From positions 62,001 to 126,000 of the IMG/VR virus record IMGVR_UViG_3300042465_006864: DNA of 64,000 nt; one strand, given 5' to 3'. This DNA comes from a virus. This document shows, piece after piece, positions 55,402-63,867 of the stretch. A program made the position numbers and the translations under genes. Within the stretch, counting starts at the first letter, position 1. Each line of letters opens with the position of its first letter. A model generated the notes under the pieces. That model was not told the DNA's origin. It ran no database searches and saw nothing but the letters and a program-made list of their open reading frames with translations.

Positions 55402-55975
55402 AAGAAACAATCAACAAGAAGACATCTTCTTAGAAGAATATTTAAATCTTTTGAAGGATGTTGATTTAGAAAAAATTGTCGTAGGACATACTTCTCTAGT
55501 GAGAAATGATTTTACTTATATTCCGTTCCATGAATTTGGCTTAGATGAAATGGGGCTAATTTGCCACAAAAAAAATATAGGAGTTCTGGCATCTAACTCT
55601 AAATATTGTTTAGTTATGCATTGTGATGTTAGACCATGTTTATCTTTTTTTGAAGAGTTTAAGAAAATTGAATCAGAATTAAATGATTTAACGGTATATT
55701 GCCCGATTGGTGAATTGGAAAATGGCAATAAAGGATTAACTTGGTGTTTATATGCTGGAAATCATAAAGATACTAATCAAGAATTTTGCCATGCATCTTA
55801 TATTAGTGGCGGATGCTTATTGGCATCAAAAAAGATACTTAGAAAATATCAGTGGAATCAAAACCTAAAACATAATCAAGAAGAAGATTTTGAATTCTCT
55901 CAAAGATTAAACTCTTTTGGCATAAAGCACAAATGCCTTACAAATTTAAAAATAATCATGAAAAATTCTCAATAA
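55376..55975 (+). CDS. Glycosyltransferase-like protein
   Basis: A 199-residue protein: NLSLIWIKRNNQQEDIFLEEY, LVMHCDVRP (DxR/DxD-like) at about 80, then YISGGCLLASKKILRKYQWNQ and HNQEEDFEFSQRL, the C-terminal acceptor/ED region of GT2-type enzymes. Short for the family, lacking a long C-terminal part. It starts inside the preceding gene, in another frame. Confidence 0.7.
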   Translation: MNLSLIWIKRNNQQEDIFLEEYLNLLKDVDLEKIVVGHTSLVRNDFTYIPFHEFGLDEMGLICHKKNIGVLASNSKYCLVMHCDVRPCLSFFEEFKKIESELNDLTVYCPIGELENGNKGLTWCLYAGNHKDTNQEFCHASYISGGCLLASKKILRKYQWNQNLKHNQEEDFEFSQRLNSFGIKHKCLTNLKIIMKNSQ

Positions 55976-55976
55976 A

Positions 55977-56570
55977 ATGAAAAAAATAATATTTGATGTC
56001 GGAGCCAATGATGGATCTTCATGTTTACATTTGCAAAATGAAAATTCTAAAATTTTTGCTTTTGAGCCTACTCCATATTTATTGAATAAATATTTATATC
56101 AATATCAAAATGAAAACTATGTTGTAATTGATAAAGCGGTTTCTAATTTTAATGGAAAAGCTATTTTTAAAATAGCTGGACAACATGATTGGGGATGCAG
56201 TTCGCTTAATACCTTTAGTGATAATTTGAGTGAAACTTGGAAAGGTAGAACCGACTTTCTAGTTACGGAAGAAATAGAAGTCGATGTTATTACGTTGGAA
56301 AAATTTATCATTGATAATGATATCAATACTATTGATTGGTTGCACATAGACACCCAAGGCAGCGATCTTAACGTATTAAAAGGATTAAAAGATAAAATAT
56401 CAATTGTTGTTGCTGGTGTAATTGAAGCTCCAGCAGATGAGTCTGTGAAATTATACAAAGAACAACCATCAAAAGAAGAATCTATTGATTTTTTAATAAA
56501 AAATGGATTTAAAGTAAATTCTATGGAATATCAAATGAATGAGTATAATATATATTTTAGTAGATCATGA
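55977..56570 (+). CDS. FkbM-family methyltransferase
   Basis: A 197-residue SAM-dependent methyltransferase: DVGANDGSS (motif I, residues 6-14), FAFEPTP (motif II), IDWLHIDTQGSDLNVLKG (the FkbM-specific D-x-Q/E-G-x-E-like block). FkbM enzymes O-methylate sugars and lipids. The product stops with TGA overlapping the ATG of gmd. Confidence 0.88.
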   Translation: MKKIIFDVGANDGSSCLHLQNENSKIFAFEPTPYLLNKYLYQYQNENYVVIDKAVSNFNGKAIFKIAGQHDWGCSSLNTFSDNLSETWKGRTDFLVTEEIEVDVITLEKFIIDNDINTIDWLHIDTQGSDLNVLKGLKDKISIVVAGVIEAPADESVKLYKEQPSKEESIDFLIKNGFKVNSMEYQMNEYNIYFSRS

Positions 56571-57607
56571 AAAAAGTAATCATAACAGGAGTAACGGGTC
56601 AGGATGGCAGCTTTATGGCTGACTATCTGCTTAAAAATACAGACCATACAATCATCGCTGGCGCACGTAGATTAAGCGTGACTAACCACAAAAACATCAA
56701 ACATCTCAAAAACAATCCGCGATTTAAACTGATTGATTTGGATATTACTGATTCGCAAAATGTCGAAGATGTAATTCGTAAAGAGCAGCCAGATTACTTC
56801 ATTAACTTTGCCGCAAATTCTTTTGTCGGCAATAGTTGGACAATGCCAGTTAATCACATGAATACGAATTGTATGGCTGTGATTTATCAGCTCGAAGCTA
56901 TTCGTAAATTCGCACCTCATTGTCGATATTACAATGCTGGTTCGTCTGAAGAGTTTGGTGATGTTGTGACAGCTCCGCAGTCTGAGGAACATCCGCTTCG
57001 CCCACGCAGTCCATATGGAGCAGCAAAAGCTGCTGCTAGACATTTGGTCAAAGTCTATCGTGAATCTTACAGCATTTACGCTGTTCAAGGATGGCTCTTC
57101 AATCACGAAGGAACTCGTCGCGGCGAAGAATTCGTTACTCGTAAAATTACCAAAGCCGTGGCTCGCATTAAGCAAGCGATTGATCGAGAAGAAGCGTACG
57201 ATCTTTTAGAACTTGGAAATATCGAATCTAAAAGAGATTGGTCAGATGCTGAAGATTTTGTAGAAGGTGTGTGGCTTATGCTTAATCAACAACAACCACG
57301 CGAATATGTCTTGTCCTCCAATGAAACGCACACAATTCGCGAATTCGTTGAACTTGCATTTGAAGCAGCTGGAATTCAAGGCTATTGGCTGGGGTCGGGG
57401 ATAAATGAAATTTTCTTGCAAAAAGAAACGGAAAGAGTTCTTATGGTAATTAATGAAAAATTCTATCGACCAGCAGAGGTTGAGCTTCTTCTTGGTGATT
57501 CGACAAAGGCTCGCCAAGAGCTTGGATGGAAGCCAAAAACTTCTTTCAAAAATTTAATTGACAAGATGGTTTTTTGGGACATAATGTTGCTGGATGGCAA
57601 AGAGTAA
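56567..57607 (+). CDS. gmd: GDP-mannose 4,6-dehydratase
   Basis: A 346-residue short-chain dehydrogenase: NAD(P)-binding GVTGQDGSF, AANSFVGNSW, catalytic S/YGAAK (SPYGAAKAAA) and FNHEGTRRGEEFVTRKI, the GMD-specific active-site loop. It converts GDP-mannose to GDP-4-keto-6-deoxymannose, the precursor of GDP-fucose, rhamnose and perosamine. Base composition jumps from about 15-25% to about 43% G+C at its start, so it entered separately from the preceding AT-rich genes. Confidence 0.92.
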   Translation: MKKVIITGVTGQDGSFMADYLLKNTDHTIIAGARRLSVTNHKNIKHLKNNPRFKLIDLDITDSQNVEDVIRKEQPDYFINFAANSFVGNSWTMPVNHMNTNCMAVIYQLEAIRKFAPHCRYYNAGSSEEFGDVVTAPQSEEHPLRPRSPYGAAKAAARHLVKVYRESYSIYAVQGWLFNHEGTRRGEEFVTRKITKAVARIKQAIDREEAYDLLELGNIESKRDWSDAEDFVEGVWLMLNQQQPREYVLSSNETHTIREFVELAFEAAGIQGYWLGSGINEIFLQKETERVLMVINEKFYRPAEVELLLGDSTKARQELGWKPKTSFKNLIDKMVFWDIMLLDGKE

Positions 57608-57938
57608 AATAAACAAAAAACACATACTCGCAAGACTCACGCTTGTCCCCACAAAGGATAAGCGTTTGTTTTATATGCGAGAAATGAAGATACTTAATGA
57701 CTTATGCGACAGATATTCGCTTGAGTTTATGAATGCCGTTTCTTTTGATAAACAGTTTGACTCTCTGGCTTATTTAGTCTGCGACAAACTTCAAGAGACA
57801 ATGGATAAAAAGTTTCGCGCATTCAATTTTAAGGTTGACTTATCTAAGTATCCCAATTACGATATAGGCGAGAAGGTTGGCGAAGATGCCAAGATAGACA
57901 AAAAAATAAAATCATTAAAGAACTTTTTAGATGGCTAA
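57594..57938 (+). CDS. Hypothetical protein upstream of recA
   Basis: A 114-residue basic helical protein (MAKSKINKKHILARLTLVPTKDKRLFYMREM). It overlaps gmd by 14 nt and recA by 8 nt. No family recognised; translational coupling to recA suggests a recombination accessory role. Confidence 0.65.
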   Translation: MAKSKINKKHILARLTLVPTKDKRLFYMREMKILNDLCDRYSLEFMNAVSFDKQFDSLAYLVCDKLQETMDKKFRAFNFKVDLSKYPNYDIGEKVGEDAKIDKKIKSLKNFLDG

Positions 57939-59073
57939 AATTAAACAAGATAAAGATAAAGAAGTATTAAAGTCAAGCTCAGTGCTAGGCTCATTCTTAA
58001 AACAGAATTCCGAAGATCACTACAACTTTGAGGATGAAATTGATTACAAAGTTTCTAGCAGTTCTTTGCAACTAGACTTGAGACTCGGTGGAGGTTTGTG
58101 TCCAGGTTTGCATAGATTTTGCGGAATGAATGAAGGAGGCAAGACAAGCGCTGCGCTCGCGTTTATGAAAAACTTTTTGGCAACCGTTCCAAATTCAAAA
58201 GGATTCTACATCAAAGCAGAGGGTCGTTTGTCTAAGGAAATGAGAGAAAGATCAGGTATCAAATTTGTTTTCAAGCCAGAAGAATGGGAAGCTGGAACAT
58301 GCTTTGTATTTGAAAGTAATATTTATGAGACTGTTGTCGCGGCAATGCGCGAACTCGTTACCAAAAACGAAGAAGACAATCGCTACTATTTCTTGCTTGA
58401 TTCTGTCGATGGACTAATCACAAAGGGAGACTTAGATAAAGACTTCGAAGACTCAAACAAAGTAGCTGGTGGCGCTGTGATTGCCGCAAACTTTATGAAG
58501 CGTCTTTCGATTGCTCTTGCCAAGAGAGGTCATATGGCAGTATTCATTAGTCAAGTTCGCGCTGATATTAAGCTCGATCCATATTCCAAAGCTCCAGTGC
58601 GCCAAACAACTGCCACAGGCGGAAACGCTCTGCTGCACTTTGCGAATTTCATTCTTGAGTTCGAGCCGCGATATAAAGGAGATTTAATTCTTAAAAATCC
58701 TTCCGATAAGACAATTGATCCTGTTAACAATCCAATCATTGGTCACTTCGCTAAAGTAACAGTGAAAAAATCGCCTAATGAAAAAACCAACCTCACTATT
58801 TCTTATCCAATTAAATATGGTCGCACAAATGGCAATTCTGTATGGATTGAAAAAGAAATTGTTGATTTGCTTTTGCTGTGGGAGTTTCTTGGCAAGGGTG
58901 GCGCTTGGTATACAGCAACAGAAGAATTTGAAGAACTTCTCGCGGAAAATTCTCTTCCAGCATTTGGCAAAGTACAAGGGCTAGAATCAGTATTTAACAA
59001 AATCGAACAAGACCCACAACTCAGCAAATTCCTTGTTGGATATTTCAAGAAAGCAATTTGCAATGAAGTTTAA
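57931..59073 (+). CDS. RecA/UvsX-like recombinase
   Basis: A 380-residue RecA-fold ATPase: Walker A GMNEGGKT at 65-72 (an unusual N-E before G-G-K-T), Walker B YYFLLDSVDGL, and VFISQVRADIK (loop after Walker B). It promotes strand exchange for recombination-dependent replication and repair. Shorter and divergent from host RecA. Downstream nuclease overlaps by 11 nt. Confidence 0.88.
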   Translation: MAKIKQDKDKEVLKSSSVLGSFLKQNSEDHYNFEDEIDYKVSSSSLQLDLRLGGGLCPGLHRFCGMNEGGKTSAALAFMKNFLATVPNSKGFYIKAEGRLSKEMRERSGIKFVFKPEEWEAGTCFVFESNIYETVVAAMRELVTKNEEDNRYYFLLDSVDGLITKGDLDKDFEDSNKVAGGAVIAANFMKRLSIALAKRGHMAVFISQVRADIKLDPYSKAPVRQTTATGGNALLHFANFILEFEPRYKGDLILKNPSDKTIDPVNNPIIGHFAKVTVKKSPNEKTNLTISYPIKYGRTNGNSVWIEKEIVDLLLLWEFLGKGGAWYTATEEFEELLAENSLPAFGKVQGLESVFNKIEQDPQLSKFLVGYFKKAICNEV

Positions 59074-59470
59074 AACAATCAACGGCTCTGTCGCTGAGCT
59101 TAAAAATGCTAAAAGATATTTAATCAAATGGAGAGGCAAGAGTCGCAGCAAGTTTCAGCTCTCAGTAAAAGAATTTCTTTTTCCCTATTGGAAGAATGAC
59201 ATTGTATTCGAAGAGTTCAAACTTGTCGGCACTCGCCTTTCTTTTGATTTCTACAACGCTAACAAAAAAATTGCCATCGAAGTTCAGGGTGGTCAACATA
59301 CAAAATATGTTGAGTTCTTTCATGGCAATCGTTTTCAATATCTCCAGCAATTAAAAAGAGATGAAAAGAAATTACAATTCTGCGAAGTCAACGGAATCAC
59401 CCTCGTTGAAATCTACCCAAAGGATAAAATCGACGAAGAGCTTTTTTCATCATTTGGCGTAATTTTGTGA
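59063..59470 (+). CDS. Small PD-(D/E)xK-type endonuclease
   Basis: 135 residues from MKFKTINGSVAELKN; the open frame begins at 59033, but the ATG at 59063 gives a compact protein overlapping recA by 11 nt. LSFDFYNANKKIAIEVQGGQHTK contains the D and E-x-Q/K core of PD-(D/E)xK or Vsr-like nucleases, followed by RDEKKLQFCEVNGITLVEIYP. Such small nucleases in replication operons may be recombination or homing-type enzymes. Confidence 0.78.
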   Translation: MKFKTINGSVAELKNAKRYLIKWRGKSRSKFQLSVKEFLFPYWKNDIVFEEFKLVGTRLSFDFYNANKKIAIEVQGGQHTKYVEFFHGNRFQYLQQLKRDEKKLQFCEVNGITLVEIYPKDKIDEELFSSFGVIL

Positions 59471-59498
59471 TTGACAACGGTAAAAAAAGTCTTATCTT
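59471..59498 (+). promoter_or_regulatory. Early leaderless-type promoter of dnaB
   Basis: TTGACA (59471-59476), 16 bp, TATCTT (59493-59498), CAACTCAG, ATG at 59507. The TTG of the -35 box could be mistaken for a start codon at 59471. Confidence 0.7.
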
Positions 59499-59506
59499 CA
59501 ACTCAG

Positions 59507-61015
59507 ATGATCTACAACTTAGAACTAGAAAAACAACTACTAGCAGCATTAATCAAAGAACCAGAAAGCTATTGTGAGATTTCCAATTTCATTAGCCACA
59601 AGGATTTCTACAGCGAAGATTCGGGGCTTCATAGTTCAATCTTTACAGTAATCAAACAAGCAATTGACGCTGGCGATCAGATTGATGAAGTTATCGTTGC
59701 ACAGCGAGTGTCAACACTCGGATTATCTTTCGAAGATAGACTCAATCCTGCTGATTACATTCGCTCGCTTGCCATGCGCAAAGTTCCGCACGGTAATCTA
59801 ATCAAGACAGCCAAAGAACTCAAGAAGTTTACTATTCGTAGAGAGATATATGAATCTTCTCAAGAGATTGCTCGCAAGATGAAGTCTATTGCTCCAGAGT
59901 CGAGCTATAGTCAAATCATTGGGGCAGCAGATGATTCTTATAATTCTCGTATCAATCTTTATGAGATTGGAAACGATACACCAGAAAATATCTATGATGA
60001 AATGGAAGCATTGATTGAAGAGCGAGGCAACAATCCTATCACCGAATTCGGCATGATGGGTCCTCATGAAAAAATCAATGAAATCTATGGATCATTGCTA
60101 AGACCTGGAAACATCACAGTTATTGTTGCGCGATCTGGCGTAGGAAAGACTCAGTGGTGCATGGACTACTCTACAAAAGTTTCCATGAAATATAATGTTC
60201 CTGTATTGCACTTTGATAATGGTGAGATGAGTAAAGAAGAACTTATCATGCGTCAATGCGCTGCTATTTCTGGAGTTCAAATGCATCTTCTTGAAACAGG
60301 AAACTGGAGAAAAGCTGGAGCAGATGTAGTCGCAAAAGTTCGTGCTACTTGGGCAAAAGTAAAAGACCTAAAGTTTTATTACTACAATGTCGGCGGCATG
60401 GATGTAGACTCGATGATCAAAGTTCTCAAGCGATTTTACTATGGCAAAGTTGGTCGTGGCAATCAAATGATCTTCTCATTTGACTATATCAAAACGACTT
60501 CTGAATCTGGCGGCGGCAAGAATGAATGGCAAGTAGTTGGCGAAATGGTTGACAAATTCAAGAAGTGCATTCAGAAAGAAATCCTTCATGAAGGTGATCC
60601 TATCATTCCAATGATTACTTCTGTGCAATCCAACAGAAGTGGTATTACCAATAACCGTCAATCAGCAAACATCGTTGATGACGAAAGTATCGTATCGTTG
60701 TCAGACCGAATCACACAATTCTGCTCTCACATGTTTATTCTTCGTAATAAAACTGCTGATGAAATTGAAACAGAGGGACGGAATTTTGGCACTCATAAAA
60801 TTATCAATGTCAAAGCTCGACACCTTGGCAAAGATATTGCTGGCGCTGTTGAACCAGTTCGCATTGGAGACAACTTGCGCAAGAACTTTATCAATCTTGA
60901 GTTCCATAATTTCTGCATCACCGAAAAAGGAGACCTTCGCGACATTGCTCGCGTAATGGAAGGTGGCGCAGACTTAGAAGACAATGAATCAGATGACATC
61001 CCAGACTTCAATTGA
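59507..61015 (+). CDS. dnaB: Replicative DNA helicase, DnaB-like
   Basis: 502 residues from MIYNLELEKQLLAALIK, the normal DnaB N-terminus. N-terminal helical domain to about 150, then the RecA-like motor: ARSGVGKTQW (Walker A, about 208-217), DNGEMSKEEL (H1a-like), FSFDYIK (Walker B), SVQSNRSG and the arginine-finger region near HLGKDIAG. It loads on the lagging strand with the primase encoded next. The promoter at 59471-59498 sets the start at 59507. It overlaps the primase gene by 32 nt. Confidence 0.92.
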   Translation: MIYNLELEKQLLAALIKEPESYCEISNFISHKDFYSEDSGLHSSIFTVIKQAIDAGDQIDEVIVAQRVSTLGLSFEDRLNPADYIRSLAMRKVPHGNLIKTAKELKKFTIRREIYESSQEIARKMKSIAPESSYSQIIGAADDSYNSRINLYEIGNDTPENIYDEMEALIEERGNNPITEFGMMGPHEKINEIYGSLLRPGNITVIVARSGVGKTQWCMDYSTKVSMKYNVPVLHFDNGEMSKEELIMRQCAAISGVQMHLLETGNWRKAGADVVAKVRATWAKVKDLKFYYYNVGGMDVDSMIKVLKRFYYGKVGRGNQMIFSFDYIKTTSESGGGKNEWQVVGEMVDKFKKCIQKEILHEGDPIIPMITSVQSNRSGITNNRQSANIVDDESIVSLSDRITQFCSHMFILRNKTADEIETEGRNFGTHKIINVKARHLGKDIAGAVEPVRIGDNLRKNFINLEFHNFCITEKGDLRDIARVMEGGADLEDNESDDIPDFN

Positions 61016-62054
61016 TCCTATCCACATCAAGCCTACCCTTGAAAAAATAGGGTATCGCTTGATTGATTGCGGAAATCATTGGCGCACAAAAGCTTTATAT
61101 CGAGGCGGCGACAATGAAACTGCCATTTGTGTTTACAAAAACACTGGAGTATGGACTGACTATGCTCAAGGCAGTCAGAAGTTTCCCTTTGAGAGACTAA
61201 TCAAATTGACTTTTGGCTCTGACCAACAAGCTATTAAAAACATTTTATCTTCTATCAATAAGTCTGAAGAATACGTATATACTGAAAAACAAACAATCGA
61301 AATGGACCAAATCTACCCTGAATCAATGCTGAACAATCTGTTCCCCAATTTCTCTTTTTACAAGAAGAAAGGATTGTCAGATGATACTCTCAACTTTTAC
61401 AAAACTGGACTTGCTCAATCTGGCAAGATGTATCGACGCATGGTATTTCCAATCTATAACGAACATAAACAAATCATTGGCTTTAGCGGTAGAAAAATAG
61501 ACGATAGTAATGACAAAATTCCCAAGTGGAAACATCTCGGCAAAAGAAAGAATTGGATTTATCCAGCATATATTCCCGCAGAAGAAACTGTCGATTCTAT
61601 CATTCGCAAAACAGGAGAAGTTGTAATTGTTGAAAGCATAGGCGACAGCATGGCTCTTTTTGAATCTGGTATCAAAAACAATCTAGTATCTTTTGGACTC
61701 GGCTGTCAGTCTATCATGCTATCGTATCTCAGCTCTTTTCCTGTAAAGAGAATTGTCATCGCTGGCAACAATGACTTAGATGGCGAAAATCACGGCTATC
61801 TTGGATGTGTCAAAACATTGTTGAATCTTTTGCCGTATTTTGATTTTAATTGTATTGAGATTAATCTGCCTCCACAATCTCATAATGACTTCTCTGATGC
61901 ATTTAATTCTGGAGTCGATCTAAAAAAATGGTATAATACTCCTGTAGACCGTTCTCAATTCATCAAGGAATTGATTACTTTTGTAGCCGCAAATAAGCAG
62001 AAATTTAAAGAAAAAGACCTGTCTATGCTAAGAAAAGTATTAAAATCCGTATGA
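60984..62054 (+). CDS. DnaG-like primase with degenerate N-terminal zinc domain
   Basis: A 356-residue protein. The first 75 residues (GYRLIDCGNHWRTKALYRGG...CVYKNTGVWTDYAQG) resemble the CHC2 zinc-binding domain but without the full Cys set. The core RRMVFPIYNEHKQIIGFSGRKI and the toprim elements VVIVESIGDSMAL (Glu) and IVIAGNNDLDGENHG (DxD) place it in the primase/toprim group. It makes primers for the replisome. ATGA overlap with the next gene. Confidence 0.88.
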   Translation: MNQMTSQTSIDPIHIKPTLEKIGYRLIDCGNHWRTKALYRGGDNETAICVYKNTGVWTDYAQGSQKFPFERLIKLTFGSDQQAIKNILSSINKSEEYVYTEKQTIEMDQIYPESMLNNLFPNFSFYKKKGLSDDTLNFYKTGLAQSGKMYRRMVFPIYNEHKQIIGFSGRKIDDSNDKIPKWKHLGKRKNWIYPAYIPAEETVDSIIRKTGEVVIVESIGDSMALFESGIKNNLVSFGLGCQSIMLSYLSSFPVKRIVIAGNNDLDGENHGYLGCVKTLLNLLPYFDFNCIEINLPPQSHNDFSDAFNSGVDLKKWYNTPVDRSQFIKELITFVAANKQKFKEKDLSMLRKVLKSV

Positions 62055-63067
62055 GTGAACCAAAGAATTCGTTATCTGCTAGTCGTATCAAAACTCTCCA
62101 GTCTTGTAGCTGGATGTATTATGCTAAGTACGTTATTGGCATCCCAGACAAATCAAATGATGGCGCAAATCGCGGCACTATTTGTCACTTGATATTTGAA
62201 GTTCTTGGTGAATCTCGTAGAAAGAAGATCTATGATAAAATCATTAAAAAACAAGATGTTTTTTCGGTAAAGTCTATCGAGAAACTAATTTTCAAACACG
62301 CTAAACGTCTTGGTGTCGATGACGACGATAACATCGAGTTGATTAAAAAAATGACACTCAATGGACTGATGTATGATTTCTTTGGTCTATCCGCTGGAAA
62401 ACCAGCGCTAGCAGTCTCAGAGCAGGATTTCGATATTGTTGTTAATGACGGCAAATTCAAATACAAAATCAAAGGATTCATTGACAAATTGTTTCTCTAC
62501 AAGAAGCAAAAGTTTGCGCTAATTCGAGATTTCAAAACTAGCCGCGAAACTTTCAAAGGCAAAGAAGTCAAAGACAATTTGCAGGATTACATGTATAGTC
62601 TTGCTGTAAAACATTTGTTCCCCGAATATTCAGATAGGGCAAGCGAGTTTCTATTTTTAAAATTTGAATTAGACGACTCTAAGAATTCAGGCATCATTCG
62701 CATGGCTCCAATCACTGATGATGACCTAGAAGGTTTTGAGTATCAACTGACAGCCATTCAAGAATACCTTGACAATTTCTCCGAAGAGGATGCTTATTCT
62801 AACTTTGCATCCAAACAACCTTTCCCGAAAGATAAAACTTTCAGTGGACCACTACAATGTGGATTTGCCAAATATCCAGGGCAACTAAAGATTGATGGAA
62901 CTCCCATGTGGGCATGTTCCTGTAAATGGGCTTTCGATTATTTCTCCACTGTAGATGAAAATGGAAAGCAATTAAAATCATATTTTAATGAATCAGACAT
63001 TCCAGAAGGACAAAAATATGAGAAGCGTCATTATGCTGGTTGTCCTACACACCAAAAAAAGTCTTGA
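62051..63067 (+). CDS. PD-(D/E)xK nuclease, Cas4/RecB-like with Cys cluster
   Basis: A 338-residue protein. N-terminal SASRIKTLQSCSWMYYAKYVIGIP and GANRGTICHLIFE are RecB/Cas4-type; the catalytic core is GFIDKLFLYKKQ...ALIRDFKTSR (D...D-x-K) and QDYMYSLAV. C-terminal Cys (QCGF, MWACSCKW, AGCPTHQ) could hold an Fe-S cluster as in AddB/Cas4. Such phage enzymes process DNA ends in replication or recombination. Confidence 0.85.
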   Translation: MSEPKNSLSASRIKTLQSCSWMYYAKYVIGIPDKSNDGANRGTICHLIFEVLGESRRKKIYDKIIKKQDVFSVKSIEKLIFKHAKRLGVDDDDNIELIKKMTLNGLMYDFFGLSAGKPALAVSEQDFDIVVNDGKFKYKIKGFIDKLFLYKKQKFALIRDFKTSRETFKGKEVKDNLQDYMYSLAVKHLFPEYSDRASEFLFLKFELDDSKNSGIIRMAPITDDDLEGFEYQLTAIQEYLDNFSEEDAYSNFASKQPFPKDKTFSGPLQCGFAKYPGQLKIDGTPMWACSCKWAFDYFSTVDENGKQLKSYFNESDIPEGQKYEKRHYAGCPTHQKKS

Positions 63068-63092
63068 CATCGTGAAGAGGATGTATTATTCT
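63064..63092 (+). promoter_or_regulatory. Early leaderless-type promoter of the polymerase operon
   Basis: TTGACA (63064-63069, overlapping the previous stop), 17 bp, TATTCT (63087-63092), CTTCTTG, ATG at 63100. Confidence 0.82.
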
Positions 63093-63099
63093 CTTCTTG

Positions 63100-63867
63100 A
63101 TGATTCCTATATTTACATCTCACTTCTCGATAGGCAAGTCGATTCTCACGCTACAGCACCCCGACAAAGAAACTTCGGATGGTTCTGATAGCATTTTCTC
63201 AATCGCTAAAGAAAGCGGTTTAAAGAACCTTTTCTTAGTTGAGGAATCAATGACTGGATTCTTTGAAGCCTTTAGAATCTCTAAAGAGCTGGGTATTCAA
63301 TTGCACTTCGGCTATAAATTCGTATGCTGCAATTCTGATGCCAATGCCAAGTCTAATCACAAGCTCATTGCCTTTGCTAAAAACGATGCTGGTTGCAAAG
63401 CTTTGAATCAGTTGTATTCTTTTATCAATACAAGTCAAAAGGGTGCTATCTCTAATGACGATTTAATCTCTCATTGGAGCGATGATCTTATGCTAGCTGT
63501 TCCCTTTTACGACTCATTTATTTTTAATAATCAAATGATTATGGGCAACTGCATTCCAAATATCGCACCGCTTAATCCAGTCTTTTTCATCGAATCTAAT
63601 GGACTGCCATTTGATGAACTTATCAAGAAAGCTGTGCATCGTTATGCGCGAGATACTATGCCAGATGCATCAATTCAGTTGGTGCAATCTATTTTCTATA
63701 AGTATAAATCTGATTGCGATGCCTTTCAGACATACAAGATTCTCAGTGACCGCAAATTCGGCAAACAAGCCACATTATCCTGCCCGAACTTGGAACACTT
63801 TGGCAGCGATGAATTCTGCTGGGAGCAATATGAACAAAAACTTAAAACAATAATGAACCGACCATGA
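63100..63867 (+). CDS. PHP-domain protein of a split DNA polymerase III alpha
   Basis: 255 residues from MIPIFTSHFSIGKSILTL. The block KESGLKNLFLVEESMTGFFEAFRISKELGIQLHFGYKF is the start of a DnaE-type PHP domain; ATLSCPNLEHFGSDEFCWE follows. The usual PHP metal-binding HxH is degenerate (TSHFS), so it may be structural. In bacteria this domain is fused to the polymerase core; here it is a separate gene, with the exonuclease next and the polymerase presumably beyond the window. A TTG directly before ATG should not be taken as the start. Confidence 0.8.
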   Translation: MIPIFTSHFSIGKSILTLQHPDKETSDGSDSIFSIAKESGLKNLFLVEESMTGFFEAFRISKELGIQLHFGYKFVCCNSDANAKSNHKLIAFAKNDAGCKALNQLYSFINTSQKGAISNDDLISHWSDDLMLAVPFYDSFIFNNQMIMGNCIPNIAPLNPVFFIESNGLPFDELIKKAVHRYARDTMPDASIQLVQSIFYKYKSDCDAFQTYKILSDRKFGKQATLSCPNLEHFGSDEFCWEQYEQKLKTIMNRP

